DNA of 64,000 nucleotides from Lachnospiraceae bacterium. Its GTDB lineage: Bacteria > Bacillota > Clostridia > Lachnospirales > Lachnospiraceae. A model generated the notes under the pieces. It saw only the letters and a program-made list of their open reading frames with translations. It did not search any database and had not been told where the DNA came from. The position numbers and the translations under genes were made by a program. Below are positions 19,872-30,070 of the stretch, one piece after another; positions within the stretch are counted from its first letter, which is position 1, and each line of letters opens with the position of its first letter. The stretch lies in NCBI GenBank assembly GCA_022774705.1, contig JALFLM010000005.1, positions 26,783 through 90,782 on the forward strand, given 5' to 3'.

Positions 19872-21011
19872 TCATCTGCTTTTCTTCGTCGTGACAGTAT
19901 TGATGATTCCCATACAGGCTGCAAACAGCACACCGGCCACCGGCCAGATGATCCATGATCTGTCCCAGTTGCCGAAATACAGGCTGATTCCCAGATATGC
20001 GGCAGTGACAAAGCACCAGTATATCCCCGGGAAAAAGCCGTTTTTCCGGTTCTGCTCCTTTTTCTCCACGGTGTACTCTCCCTGCTGAAGCAGCTTGTCA
20101 TAATTCCCGTGGATGCTGCCGGACCAGATCAGCAGATATACAGCCGCAGCAACCATGATCAGCAGGGCTGCCGTACAGAAAATATAAATCAGATCAGACC
20201 TGTTATCTTCTGCACCATCCATGATAAATGCTGCCATTACCAGCGGCACAACGGAAAACATGCACAAAGCAATGCCTGTCAGCGTACAGTTCCGGTAAGT
20301 ACCTTCAAAAGACTCCTTTTCTTCCTTAAGCTTTTCTGCAACACCATAATCCAGAATCAGTCTTTCCTCTTCCAGCCCGGAAAGTCCGTATGAGGATCTC
20401 TGCATGCCTATCCGAATCAGCATCATCACTCCTGCAGGTACCAGAAACATGAAGATACCGAAACCGGACACACCTGCCACAGCCTCCGATATCTCCAGAA
20501 CTGTACCGTCACCATATTCCGACAGTCCGCTCATCACAATGAGACTCACCGGAGAAAGAATCAGCAGTGCAACAGCCAATGCTGTCCTCCAGGCAAATTT
20601 TCTTTCCAGGGTTACAATATATTCCGCCTCTGCCCGGGAAATCCTGCGCGTCTTAAGCGTCTCCCGGTAATCCGCTGCCGCGCTGCCTTCCATATAAGTA
20701 GGCTCCGCACCGGCATGTTCTGTGTAAGCATGTTCCGTACCGGCATGTTCCGCATAAATATGTTCTGCATAAGCCGAATCGGAAATAACGCCGTTTCCTG
20801 AAATATTTTTCTCCGGTTCATCTTTCAGCAGGTAATCCGTAGTTACACCGAAAATATTACTCATCCTGATGATTTTATCCAGATCCGGTACGGAAGCACC
20901 GCTTTCCCATTTTGATACGGCCTGACGGGAAATGTCAAGTCTGGCGGCCAGTTCCTCCTGGGACCAGCCGTTTTGTTTTCTGAGTTTCGCAATCTTATCC
21001 GCTAAATCCAT
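19872..21011 (-). CDS. XRE-family transcriptional regulator with C-terminal transmembrane segments
   Basis: MDLADKIAKLRKQNGWSQEELAARLDISRQAVSKWESGASVPDLDKI HTH followed by repeat linker and several hydrophobic segments. Confidence 0.88.
   Translation of the reverse strand: MDLADKIAKLRKQNGWSQEELAARLDISRQAVSKWESGASVPDLDKIIRMSNIFGVTTDYLLKDEPEKNISGNGVISDSAYAEHIYAEHAGTEHAYTEHAGAEPTYMEGSAAADYRETLKTRRISRAEAEYIVTLERKFAWRTALAVALLILSPVSLIVMSGLSEYGDGTVLEISEAVAGVSGFGIFMFLVPAGVMMLIRIGMQRSSYGLSGLEEERLILDYGVAEKLKEEKESFEGTYRNCTLTGIALCMFSVVPLVMAAFIMDGAEDNRSDLIYIFCTAALLIMVAAAVYLLIWSGSIHGNYDKLLQQGEYTVEKKEQNRKNGFFPGIYWCFVTAAYLGISLYFGNWDRSWIIWPVAGVLFAACMGIINTVTTKKSR
20702..20776. repeat. In-frame ~15-bp tandem repeat in the XRE regulator linker
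   Basis: Units GCATGTTCtGtgtaa/GCATGTTCCGtaccg/GCATGTTCCGcataa encode the AEHxxAEHAGTEHAYTEHAGAEP linker. Confidence 0.8.
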
Positions 21012-21109
21012 AGCACACCCTCTCTTTCACCAGTCAATTTCCTGTACAAAGCTGTGGCCGGAAAATCCGGCATACTCAGCTCCAGGCTGCAGCCATAGTA
21101 CCACAAATC

Positions 21110-21152
21110 CCGGTTGACAACCAGCAGGTGCGCCTTGAAATCTGTCAACCGG
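21110..21152. promoter_or_regulatory. 10-bp inverted repeat CCGGTTGACA...TGTCAACCGG upstream of the XRE regulator
   Basis: Perfect arms 21110-21119 and 21143-21152, ~100 bp upstream of the XRE start. Confidence 0.4.
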
Positions 21153-21366
21153 CAGTTGCTTTACATTATAAAGCATACTCTTTTTATCCCATCTGCACAA
21201 GAAAATAAAATTCATTCTTGTTCAGATACATAAAAACAGTTATTTTTCTATCAGAAAATTCTCCATACAATACGAAATTGACAATTGTTTTCAAATAGCT
21301 TATATTATATTCAGGTGAAAGATCAAAATTCCCCCCAAAAATTTATAGTAAGGATAGGTGAACATT

Positions 21367-23049
21367 ATGTACATGGATGATTACAAACGCTGGCTGGAAT
21401 CCAGTCTGGATGATGCGGATTTAAAAGCAGAACTGGAATCGATTGCCGGCAACGATGAAGAAATCAAAGACCGTTTTGCTGTTGCCCTGAAGTTCGGTAC
21501 CGCCGGTCTGCGCGGTGTTCTGGGCGCAGGTTCCAACCGTATGAACATTTACGTGGTTCGTCAGGCTACTCAGGGGCTGGCCAACTGGGTAAAGGAACAG
21601 GGCGGCAATCAGCTGGTTGCAATCAGCTACGACAGCCGTATCAAAAGCGACGTTTTCGCTAAAACCGCTGCATGCGTTCTCGCTGCCAACGGAATCAAAG
21701 TTCGTATCTATGACGCACTGATGCCCGTACCCGCATTAAGCTTTGCTACCCGCTATTATGAAGCCAATGCCGGTATCATGGTTACCGCTTCCCACAACCC
21801 TGCAAAATACAACGGCTACAAGGCTTACGGTCCCGATGGATGCCAGATGACAGATGAAGCTGCCGATATCGTATACGCTGAGATTCAGAAGACAGATATT
21901 CTGACAGGCGCAAAGATAATGAGCTTTGAAGAAGGCATGGAAAAAGGCCTGATCGAATATGTAGGCGATGACTGTAAGGAAGCGCTGTATCAGGCAATCG
22001 AAGCACGCAGTGTACGTCCCGGTCTGTGCAAAACTGCAGGCCTGAAGCTGGTTTATTCACCCTTAAACGGCTCCGGTCTGGTACCTGTTACCCGTATTCT
22101 GAAAGATATCGGTATCGACGATATTACCATCGTTCCTGAACAGCAGTACCCCGATGGCAATTTCCCTACCTGTCCTTATCCGAACCCCGAAATTTTCGAA
22201 GCTCTGCGCCTTGGTCTGGAACTGGCTGAAAAATCCGGTGCTGACCTGATGCTGGCTACCGACCCCGATGCTGACCGTGTCGGTATCGCAATCAAATGCC
22301 CCGATGGTACATACGAACTGGTTTCCGGTAATGAAGTAGGCGTTTTACTGCTGGATTACATCTGCGCAGGCCGTATTGAAAACGGCACCATGCCTGCCAA
22401 CCCTGTAGCTGTTAAATCCATCGTTTCCACTCCTCTGGCTGATGCAGTTGCTGCAAATTACGGTGTTGAACTGCGCAGCGTTCTGACAGGCTTCAAGTGG
22501 ATCGGCGATCAGATCGCAGGTCTGGAAGCAGCAGGGGAAGTAGACCGCTTCATTTTCGGTTTTGAGGAAAGCTACGGTTATCTGGCTGGTCCTTATGTTC
22601 GTGATAAAGACGCCATCATCGGTTCCATGCTGATCTGCGAAATGGCAGCTTACTACCGCAGCATCGGTTCTTCCATTAAACAGCGTCTGGAAGAAATCTA
22701 CGCAAAATACGGCCGTTACCTGAACAAGGTTGACAGCTTCGAATTCCCCGGTCTGTCCGGCATGGACAAGATGACCGGTATCATGGACAGCCTCCGTCAG
22801 AATCCTCCGAAAGAAATCGGCGGTTACGCTGTAACAAAGGTTACCGACTACAAGAAACCCGAAGAAACCGGCCTGCCTGCAGCAAACGTACTGATCTACG
22901 CACTGGAAGGCGGCGCAACCGTAGTTGTACGTCCCTCCGGTACAGAACCCAAGATCAAAACCTATTTCACAACACTGGGTAAGGATCTTGCAGAAGCTCA
23001 GGCACAGAAGGATACTCTTGCAGCTGCAATAAAGCCGATCTTCTCATAA
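21367..23049 (+). CDS. Phospho-sugar mutase (phosphoglucomutase/phosphomannomutase family)
   Basis: 563-aa ORF: KFGTAGLRGVLGAGSNRMN, GIMVTASHNPAKYNGYK, ATDPDADRVGIA, VRPSGTEPKIKTYF. Confidence 0.95.
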   Translation: MYMDDYKRWLESSLDDADLKAELESIAGNDEEIKDRFAVALKFGTAGLRGVLGAGSNRMNIYVVRQATQGLANWVKEQGGNQLVAISYDSRIKSDVFAKTAACVLAANGIKVRIYDALMPVPALSFATRYYEANAGIMVTASHNPAKYNGYKAYGPDGCQMTDEAADIVYAEIQKTDILTGAKIMSFEEGMEKGLIEYVGDDCKEALYQAIEARSVRPGLCKTAGLKLVYSPLNGSGLVPVTRILKDIGIDDITIVPEQQYPDGNFPTCPYPNPEIFEALRLGLELAEKSGADLMLATDPDADRVGIAIKCPDGTYELVSGNEVGVLLLDYICAGRIENGTMPANPVAVKSIVSTPLADAVAANYGVELRSVLTGFKWIGDQIAGLEAAGEVDRFIFGFEESYGYLAGPYVRDKDAIIGSMLICEMAAYYRSIGSSIKQRLEEIYAKYGRYLNKVDSFEFPGLSGMDKMTGIMDSLRQNPPKEIGGYAVTKVTDYKKPEETGLPAANVLIYALEGGATVVVRPSGTEPKIKTYFTTLGKDLAEAQAQKDTLAAAIKPIFS

Positions 23050-23089
23050 ATACAAACCGTTTATTTACAACATAAATGAAGCCCTGAAA

Positions 23090-23135
23090 AGCAGGAATAT
23101 CGTAATCAGATTACGATATTCCTGCTGATTTTTAC
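23090..23135. terminator. Rho-independent terminator after phospho-sugar mutase
   Basis: AGCAGGAATATCGTAAT-cag-ATTACGATATTCCTGCT followed by GATTTTT. Confidence 0.88.
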
Positions 23136-24241
23136 GAATCAAATGCCATCCTGTACAGGCTTTCCAGAAATTCTTTGCGTTTTTGTTCCTGACCAACCAG
23201 ACTTTTTAATTTGACCACATTTTTTTCCGGCATCCAGGCTTTATTGGACTGAACATAAAAATTCAGCTGTTTCCAATATTTTTCAGGAAACAAAAAAAGG
23301 CAGTACAAAAGCTGCATATTCTCCCGGGACACGGGGCAGCACCGCCGGTACTGATTCAGCAGATCTCCTGCCAGCTGACGGTTCCAGCCCTGCTTTTCCA
23401 TACATTTCCGAAGAAACAGATAAAAATCAGAGATCTGGTTTCCCAGATGAAAACGGCTGGTCTGGCAGATCCAGTTTTCCTGCCTGCCGTATATCAGATT
23501 ATGATAATGAAAATCCCCGTGGCAGATCTGCAGTTCTTCCGTTTTCCCGATTCCGGCCAGCAATTCCAGCGCTTCCTGGGCCTGCGCCGCATAATAAGGG
23601 GTCTCTTTCATGATCATCTGTTCAAATGTATTTTTATTGCGTCTTCTGCGGACGAATCCCTGCACCCTTGAGATCTCCTTTTTTCTCCGGTTCCACAGTT
23701 CTTCATATGGTTCCCGGACGGCAAGGACTGACCTGTCCGGTGCAGATTTCATTTCCATTCCCTGCTTTTCTTCCGGCGGTTCCGGTTTTGGCAGCGGGTT
23801 CGGATTTTCCAGTTTTTTTACCTTTTCAAGCTCCGGTTTTACCGCCCGCAGAATCTGATGAAGGCAGGCCGCAGCTCTTGCCCCGTTGAAAAGATCTTCT
23901 GTATTCCGGACTTCGCACTCACGCCCTTCGGTCCACTGTTTCAGCACAAATTTCCGGCCATACCCGTCTTCTGTCAGCAGCATCCCCTCCTGATTGCGCA
24001 CAAAACGGTCCATCCGCAGATTATCGCTGCCTCCCGCGCAGTTCCAGATATGAGACAGGCCCATTTCTTCTGTTTTTCTGCAGATTTTATCTTCAAGATT
24101 AATACGCTCCTCCTTTGAGCTGCTCTCTTTCCATAGAAACAGACCTTCCTGCGCGATGCAGAGCCATCCACCCCGGACTTTTCTTATATTCTTCACTGTC
24201 AGATCATATTTTTCCAGCATGGCAGTATCCCGGTCATACAT
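23132..24241 (-). CDS. CotS-family spore coat protein (kinase-like)
   Basis: ORF with ICHGDFHYHNLIYG phosphotransferase-like loop and CotS architecture; start chosen at MYDRDTAML after a GGAGGAGGG RBS. Confidence 0.75.
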   Translation of the reverse strand: MYDRDTAMLEKYDLTVKNIRKVRGGWLCIAQEGLFLWKESSSKEERINLEDKICRKTEEMGLSHIWNCAGGSDNLRMDRFVRNQEGMLLTEDGYGRKFVLKQWTEGRECEVRNTEDLFNGARAAACLHQILRAVKPELEKVKKLENPNPLPKPEPPEEKQGMEMKSAPDRSVLAVREPYEELWNRRKKEISRVQGFVRRRRNKNTFEQMIMKETPYYAAQAQEALELLAGIGKTEELQICHGDFHYHNLIYGRQENWICQTSRFHLGNQISDFYLFLRKCMEKQGWNRQLAGDLLNQYRRCCPVSRENMQLLYCLFLFPEKYWKQLNFYVQSNKAWMPEKNVVKLKSLVGQEQKRKEFLESLYRMAFDS

Positions 24242-24695
24242 AACAATCCCTCCTCCAATCATATGCGGCTATGTACAAAAATACGGATCCGTTGAATCCG
24301 TGCAGACCATACCCTGTACATCATATGAAAAAGAAAAGGGATTCATGATGAAAAGTAAGACTTGACTTTACGTCTCATTTGTATTAGACTATATTCAGCG
24401 GACGAATTCCATGTGAAGAATCTCTGCCTTGATATCATTCTCTCTATTTTTCTCTATCTTCAACCTTTTTTGCCAATGTACTTTTTGTACTTTCTCAATC
24501 GGTCTTTCCCGATTTCCGGGATTTTCAGAAACTGTTTTTTGGACTCAGATACAGAAGCATTTTCCCGTTGTCCGCAGCTTCTAATCTGATTAAAAACTGC
24601 AGATTGATTCTTCGCATGGATACTGAAATGACTTTTCTACCGTCTCAGCATAACCCACATGGCCGGGCGTACACCGATTTCATGATCGACAATAT

Positions 24696-26075
24696 TCAAT
24701 CCTTTTTCCACAATTTCAGCAGAATCTCCCTGTCATTATCTTCCGGATGATCCAGTACATGTTCCAGAAGCCGGTTCAGGACCTGCCCCAGTTCTCTGCC
24801 CGGTTTCATACCGGCTTCAATCAGGTCTTTCCCGGTTACAGCCAGCATTTTTAACGATGTGCATTCTTTTCGCTCAGTAATTCCCCGGTAAACCGTCTCG
24901 ATTTTCCCAATCTGCTCCACCGCCTGTCTGCAGACCTGCTCCGGTTTTGCTGCTGCATCCGCCCGCTGCAGGATGAGCAGATCATCAAACAGATCAGCAC
25001 CGATTCTGTTAACTGCCCGGCGTACAGATTTTTCCTCCGCTTTTATCTTATAATCATGGTAAAGCACCAGACGGCAGGTCCGGTCAATAGTATGATTATC
25101 GTACTTCAGGCGGCGCAGAATTTTTCCGGCCATCTTCTCACTTTTTTCAGGGTGACCGTAAAAATGATCCCGTCCGTTTTCATCCGTAGTTTTAGCCTCT
25201 GCTTTTCCCAGATCATGAAGAACTGCCGCCAGCCGAAGAGGCAGATCAACCGGTGTATGCTCAATTACATGGTACGTGTGTTCCCCCACCGAATAACAAT
25301 GATAAGGACTGTTCTGAGCGCAGTTCACAGCTGCATCGAATTCCGGCAGTATCACAGCAGTAATCCCCGTTTCATACAGGCTGCGAAAACACTCGGGGTG
25401 AGGGGAAAGAAGCAGCTTGGAAAGTTCCGCCTGTATGCGCTCCGCACTGATCTTTTTCAGATTTGGAGCCAGTTTTTTTATGGCACAGTATGTTTCCTCT
25501 TCAATAACAAAGCCCAGCTGGGCCGCAAAACGCACCGCCCTCATGATTCGCAGAGCATCCTCATTGAAACGGTCTTCCGCACTTCCCACACAGCGGACGA
25601 TACCATTTTCCAGATCCTCCTGACCGCCGAACAGATCCACGATTCCCAGTTCAGGGCTGTAAGCCATGGCATTGATGGTAAAATCCCGACGGCGCAGATC
25701 TTCCCGCAGATCAGGAGTAAACTGCACCTCTTTCGGATGTCTCCCATCTTCATACTCTCCATCGATCCGATATGTGGTTACCTCGAAACCGATGTGATCT
25801 TCCATAACTGTCACCGTTCCATGCTGAATCCCGGTATCAATTGTACGCTTGAAAACATCCTTCACCTGCTCCGGTCTGGCAGATGTTGTGATATCCCAGT
25901 CATTGGGTTTCCTTCCCAGCAGCGCATCGCGCACGCATCCCCCCACCGCATACGCTTCATATCCATGCTGCTGCAGGCGGCTTATAATAAACTCCACCTG
26001 CTTCGGAATCTCTATCAGAACATCTTCTGTCTGACTGTTCTTTATCAATCTGTTCTCTGCCTGTCTGACATCCAT
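24696..26075 (-). CDS. cca: CCA tRNA nucleotidyltransferase with HD domain
   Basis: YAVGGCVRDALLGRKPNDWDITTSARPEQV, RRDFTINAMAYSPELGIVDLFGGQEDL, HDLGKAE. Start placed at MDVRQAENR. Confidence 0.93.
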   Translation of the reverse strand: MDVRQAENRLIKNSQTEDVLIEIPKQVEFIISRLQQHGYEAYAVGGCVRDALLGRKPNDWDITTSARPEQVKDVFKRTIDTGIQHGTVTVMEDHIGFEVTTYRIDGEYEDGRHPKEVQFTPDLREDLRRRDFTINAMAYSPELGIVDLFGGQEDLENGIVRCVGSAEDRFNEDALRIMRAVRFAAQLGFVIEEETYCAIKKLAPNLKKISAERIQAELSKLLLSPHPECFRSLYETGITAVILPEFDAAVNCAQNSPYHCYSVGEHTYHVIEHTPVDLPLRLAAVLHDLGKAEAKTTDENGRDHFYGHPEKSEKMAGKILRRLKYDNHTIDRTCRLVLYHDYKIKAEEKSVRRAVNRIGADLFDDLLILQRADAAAKPEQVCRQAVEQIGKIETVYRGITERKECTSLKMLAVTGKDLIEAGMKPGRELGQVLNRLLEHVLDHPEDNDREILLKLWKKD

Positions 26076-26204
26076 ATTACCGGCCTCTCTTTCTTGTTTG
26101 CACATCCTGTTGCCTCTGCTTCCTTTTTTCTGTCTCCGATTATACCCAACACCTCTCTTTTGCGCAACCGTTTTCACTGCAGACAGATATGGATCATATC
26201 ATAA

Positions 26205-26464
26205 ACGTTACCGTTCAGAGCCATTCCTGAAAACACTGTATGTAAAATTTATCCCGCTCCGTTTGCAGTCTTTCTCAATCAGGATGATTTTACTTATGTA
26301 GAGCCGGATATTTCTGTAATATGCGACCACGATAAACTGAACGACAAAGGATGCCAGGGAGCCCCTGACTGGGTTATTGAAATTGTTTCTCCTTCCAGAA
26401 TACAATTTCATCTTTTGTGATTCCGGGACTGGATATCGACTTTTCTCATCTGTCGCTGAAATAA
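26205..26464 (+). pseudogene. Remnant of a Uma2-family (DUF820) endonuclease gene
   Basis: Frame at 26205-26420 reads ...RAIPENTVCKIYPAPFAVFLNQDDFTYVEPDISVICDHDKLNDKGCQGAPDWVIEIVSPS...; then a frame change to VIPGLDIDFSHLSLK*. N-terminus and middle are missing. Confidence 0.75.
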
Positions 26465-26469
26465 ATGAA

Positions 26470-26540
26470 AAAAAAGCTGCCCCGGAGCAGATGCAGGAAG
26501 TTTTTCTCCTGCGTCTGTCCCCGGGGCATATTTTTGATTC
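26470..26540. terminator. Terminator-like hairpin downstream of proS
   Basis: GCCCCGG...CAGATGCAGGA-agtttttc-TCCTGCGTCTG...CCGGGGC with flanking A/T runs. Confidence 0.7.
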
Positions 26541-26615
26541 TCCTGCTATATGGGTTTCACTATATTTTCACTCTGAACTGCTGCCGATTTTCTCAGTTTG
26601 AGTTCGAATCATATT

Positions 26616-28055
26616 TTAGTATGCTTTACCCCAGAATACCATTTTCTTTGCAGGTTTACCGCAGACAGGGCACACGTCTGTGATCTGTTCCTGTTCAAAA
26701 GGAATACATCTGGAGGTTGCTGTGGTATCTTCCTTGATCTTCATCTCACATGCCAGTTCTCCGCACCACATCATCTTGACAAATCCGGGCTTGTTTTCCA
26801 CAATATTCTTGAATTCATCGTAGGTTTTTGCTTCGTAAATGTGAGAAGCCAGGTGTGCTTTCGCACGTTCCAGCATATCATTCTGCATGATTTCCAGTGT
26901 TTCTCCAATCTTATCAGCCAGTTCATCCAGAGATACCACCAGTTTTTCTCTCGTATCACGGCGAACGATAATTGCCTGACCGGCTTCAATATCCTTGGGA
27001 CCGATTTCCACACGCAGAGGAATACCACGGATCTCCTGTTCATTGAATTTCCAGCCGGGACTCTTATCAGAATCATCCACCTTCACCTGATAACCGGCTT
27101 TGATCAGCGTACTCTTCAGTTCCGCTGCTTTTTCCAGCACACCGGGCTTACGCTGAGCGATCGGCACGATCATGACCTGAACCGGTGCAATCCTGGGAGG
27201 CAGCACCAGACCGCTGTCATCACCGTGAACCATGATCAGTGCACCGATAATACGGGTGGACATACCCCAGGAAGTCTGATGTACGTACTGTAATTTGTTT
27301 TCCTTATCAGAATACTGAATGCCGAATGCTCTTGCAAATCCATCGCCGAAATTGTGGCTGGTACCGGACTGCAGTGCCTTTCCGTCATGCATCAGTGCTT
27401 CGATAGTATAAGTTGATTTTGCACCTGCAAATTTCTCCTTATCGGTCTTCTGACCTTTAATTACAGGAATTGCCAGGTATTTTTCGCAGAATTCCGCGTA
27501 AATATTCAGCATCTGAATGGTTCTTTCTTCTGCTTCTTCCTCGGTAGCGTGAGCCGTATGCCCTTCCTGCCACAGGAATTCGGCAGAACGCAGGAACGGT
27601 CTCGTTGTCTTTTCCCATCTTACAACGGAGCACCACTGATTATACAGCTTGGGCAGATCCCTGTGAGATTCGATAATTCTGGAATAAAAATCACAGAACA
27701 GTGTCTCGGAAGTAGGGCGAACACAGAGTCTCTCCTCCAGCGTATTCATACCGCCCTGTGTAACCCAGGCAACTTCAGGTGCAAAGCCTTCTACATGATC
27801 TTTTTCCTTCTGAAGCAGACTTTCGGGAATAAACATGGGCATATAGACATTCTCAACACCCGTTTCCTTAAACATTGCATCCAGATTCTTCTGGATATTT
27901 TCCCAGATTGCATAACCATTGGGACGTAAAATCATGCAGCCGCGTACATTGGAATACTCAATCAGCTCTGCCTTCTTTACAACATCCGTATACCACTGTG
28001 CAAAATCCTCGGACATAGGGGTAACGGCTTCCACAAACTTCTTTTCTTTTGCCAT
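26616..28055 (-). CDS. proS: Prolyl-tRNA synthetase (short archaeal/eukaryotic-like type)
   Basis: 479-aa [94 protein letters not shown]. Confidence 0.96.
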   Translation of the reverse strand: MAKEKKFVEAVTPMSEDFAQWYTDVVKKAELIEYSNVRGCMILRPNGYAIWENIQKNLDAMFKETGVENVYMPMFIPESLLQKEKDHVEGFAPEVAWVTQGGMNTLEERLCVRPTSETLFCDFYSRIIESHRDLPKLYNQWCSVVRWEKTTRPFLRSAEFLWQEGHTAHATEEEAEERTIQMLNIYAEFCEKYLAIPVIKGQKTDKEKFAGAKSTYTIEALMHDGKALQSGTSHNFGDGFARAFGIQYSDKENKLQYVHQTSWGMSTRIIGALIMVHGDDSGLVLPPRIAPVQVMIVPIAQRKPGVLEKAAELKSTLIKAGYQVKVDDSDKSPGWKFNEQEIRGIPLRVEIGPKDIEAGQAIIVRRDTREKLVVSLDELADKIGETLEIMQNDMLERAKAHLASHIYEAKTYDEFKNIVENKPGFVKMMWCGELACEMKIKEDTTATSRCIPFEQEQITDVCPVCGKPAKKMVFWGKAY

Positions 28056-28124
28056 TGCAGCTTTCCTCCTCTAAAAAATGCTGATAACGGTTCAATCCGA
28101 CTGCACAAACATAAAAAGCCGGAA

Positions 28125-28345
28125 ACAACCGCACAAAAAACGCCGGTTGAATCAATCCCATAGGGACCGAATCAATCGGCGGTACCACCCTGATTAAAAA
28201 TCTGCTCTCATCAGCAGACCTTTCTCTCAATCTCCGTTAACGCCGGATTACGCTGCGGTTTGCCGCAGAACTCAGAGGGCAGGTTCGGCAGATATTCACG
28301 GACACCTCGCAGCGCCGTAAAAACAGAATGTCTTCACAGGGTGTC
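28125..28345 (-). ncRNA. T-box leader upstream of proS (tRNA-sensing riboswitch)
   Basis: Minus strand contains the T-box sequence CAGGGTGGTACCGCCG followed by a terminator hairpin (CCGATTGATTCGGTCCC-tat-GGGATTGATTCAACCGG) and a U-run. Specifier codon not assigned with confidence. Confidence 0.9.
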
Positions 28346-28512
28346 TTCTCTGGACATGAAGGAATCTGTCTACTATTCCTCGTCATTGCTGTTTACCATA
28401 TCGGTTCACTTTATTGTATGAAAAAAGCATGTATTTGTCAAGCTATTCTGTCCGTCTCCAAACAGCGACATCTTTATTCTTCAGCTGAAGTCCGGATAAT
28501 AACCCATTTACG

Positions 28513-29544
28513 TTACTTTTGCTCTGAACAGGAACCTCCCCGCCACAATATGACCAGCACCCCCAGCGGCCCCAGAATAAAACCGGCCGCTCCGAACAGC
28601 TTCAGCCCCACATATACGGATGCCAGAAATTCAAATGCCGTAATTCCCATGCATTTTCCCATCAGTACATTTTCTAAAAATTCTCTCACAAGGTAACAGA
28701 TCAGATAAATAATGAGCAGAGAAAAACCGCGTCCCGGATTTCCATTCAAAAATTCCCAGAGCAGCCAGGGCAGATAAATAGTACCTGTTCCGAATATAGG
28801 CAGTACATCCACCAGCCCGATCAGAATTCCCAGCAGCAGTGCATAAGAAAAACCGGTAATCCATAAACCGATTCCGCTGATACACATGGTAATCAGCATG
28901 ATCACGGCCTGTACCCGCAGCCACTTTCCACAGACTCCGCATAAAAACACACCGAAATCCACCAGCTCTTTGTAAAATCCACTCATGGTCAGTCTCTGAT
29001 GGAGCTTTTCCATTTCCTCAACTGCCAGCACACTGGCAATAAAAAATACAAATACCGCTGTAAAAAAGCCGGTGCACCAGCGCACTACGCCGGCGGAATG
29101 CGACATGCAATAGCTGATGCATCGATCCCATGTAAAATAACCGCTCAGCTTTTCCGGAATATTTTCCAGAACAGTACTGCAATCTCTTCCCCTGATTATC
29201 AGCCGCCCCGACCATTTTTCCGTAAACCATTCAAAAAAATTCTGTTCCTGCAGTTCTTCAAGAAGTCCCTGCAGTTCCCTGATCAGAATTCCACCACCAT
29301 AATAGATCAGAAGAAAAAGCAGCCCGCCGGCCGTAAACAGTACCAGAACCGCCCCGATGCTCTCCTTGATATGCAGATATTTTCTCATCAGACGCACCAG
29401 CGGCCGGATCAGTACAGCCACCAGAAATGCCAGAACAAACGGCAGTACCAGCGGTAAAACGTAACGAAACACAAAAAGCACCGCCAAAGCCGTCAACAAA
29501 ATCGATAAAATCTTCTTCCACTCCTCAAAATTATCCCTATCCAT
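28513..29544 (-). CDS. AI-2E family transporter (PerM-like membrane protein)
   Basis: 343-aa ORF; multiple TM segments, GILIGLVDVLPIFGTGTIYLPW and PLGVLVIL motifs. Confidence 0.9.
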   Translation of the reverse strand: MDRDNFEEWKKILSILLTALAVLFVFRYVLPLVLPFVLAFLVAVLIRPLVRLMRKYLHIKESIGAVLVLFTAGGLLFLLIYYGGGILIRELQGLLEELQEQNFFEWFTEKWSGRLIIRGRDCSTVLENIPEKLSGYFTWDRCISYCMSHSAGVVRWCTGFFTAVFVFFIASVLAVEEMEKLHQRLTMSGFYKELVDFGVFLCGVCGKWLRVQAVIMLITMCISGIGLWITGFSYALLLGILIGLVDVLPIFGTGTIYLPWLLWEFLNGNPGRGFSLLIIYLICYLVREFLENVLMGKCMGITAFEFLASVYVGLKLFGAAGFILGPLGVLVILWRGGSCSEQK

Positions 29545-29833
29545 ACACCATCTCCCCGCACATCACCCCGACCGCTCATCAAAACTGCACCCTCGTATCC
29601 GAAGCTCTGATAAGCAATCACGCCCATATAGCCCGAAAATCAGTTACTATAAACAATCACCACCAGTATGCCCCAAAAACCGGTTTTTATAAAAAGCAGT
29701 TGCAAAAGCAGTTGTATGTAATTTATTTTAGATTTTATGTAACTTATATTTGACATATTATCTTTTATATGTTACTATAACTTCAGCAACAGACAAACAC
29801 AGCACCGGATCAACATAAAGGAGTGAACATTTT

Positions 29834-30070
29834 ATGCCGCGTAATCTGTCAATTAAAGCAGCCCGCGCGCAGCTGGACATGACCCAGAAGGAACTGGCAG
29901 AGAGAACAGGTGTTTCCCGCCAGACCATCAATGCCATTGAGCAGGGAACATACAATCCAACTATACGGCTGTGCCGGTCCATATGCAGAGTGCTTGGTAA
30001 AACACTGGATGAATTATTCTGGGAAGAGGAGGAAGAGGATAATGAAAAAAATGACGAAACCAACAAATAA
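29834..30070 (+). CDS. Small XRE/HTH transcriptional regulator
   Basis: 78-aa ORF ARAQLDMTQKELAERTGVSRQTINAIEQGTYNPTIRLCRSICRVLGKTLDELFW. Confidence 0.92.
   Translation: MPRNLSIKAARAQLDMTQKELAERTGVSRQTINAIEQGTYNPTIRLCRSICRVLGKTLDELFWEEEEEDNEKNDETNK

Noticed and set aside
25056-26204. 382-aa plus-strand ORF
   Set aside because: Antisense shadow of cca; no motif recognised.
28521-28532. GCTCTGAACAGG, resembling the 2466-2480 terminal repeat
   Set aside because: Lies in the conserved-frame C-terminus of the AI-2E ORF (CSEQK) with no partner arm; likely chance.
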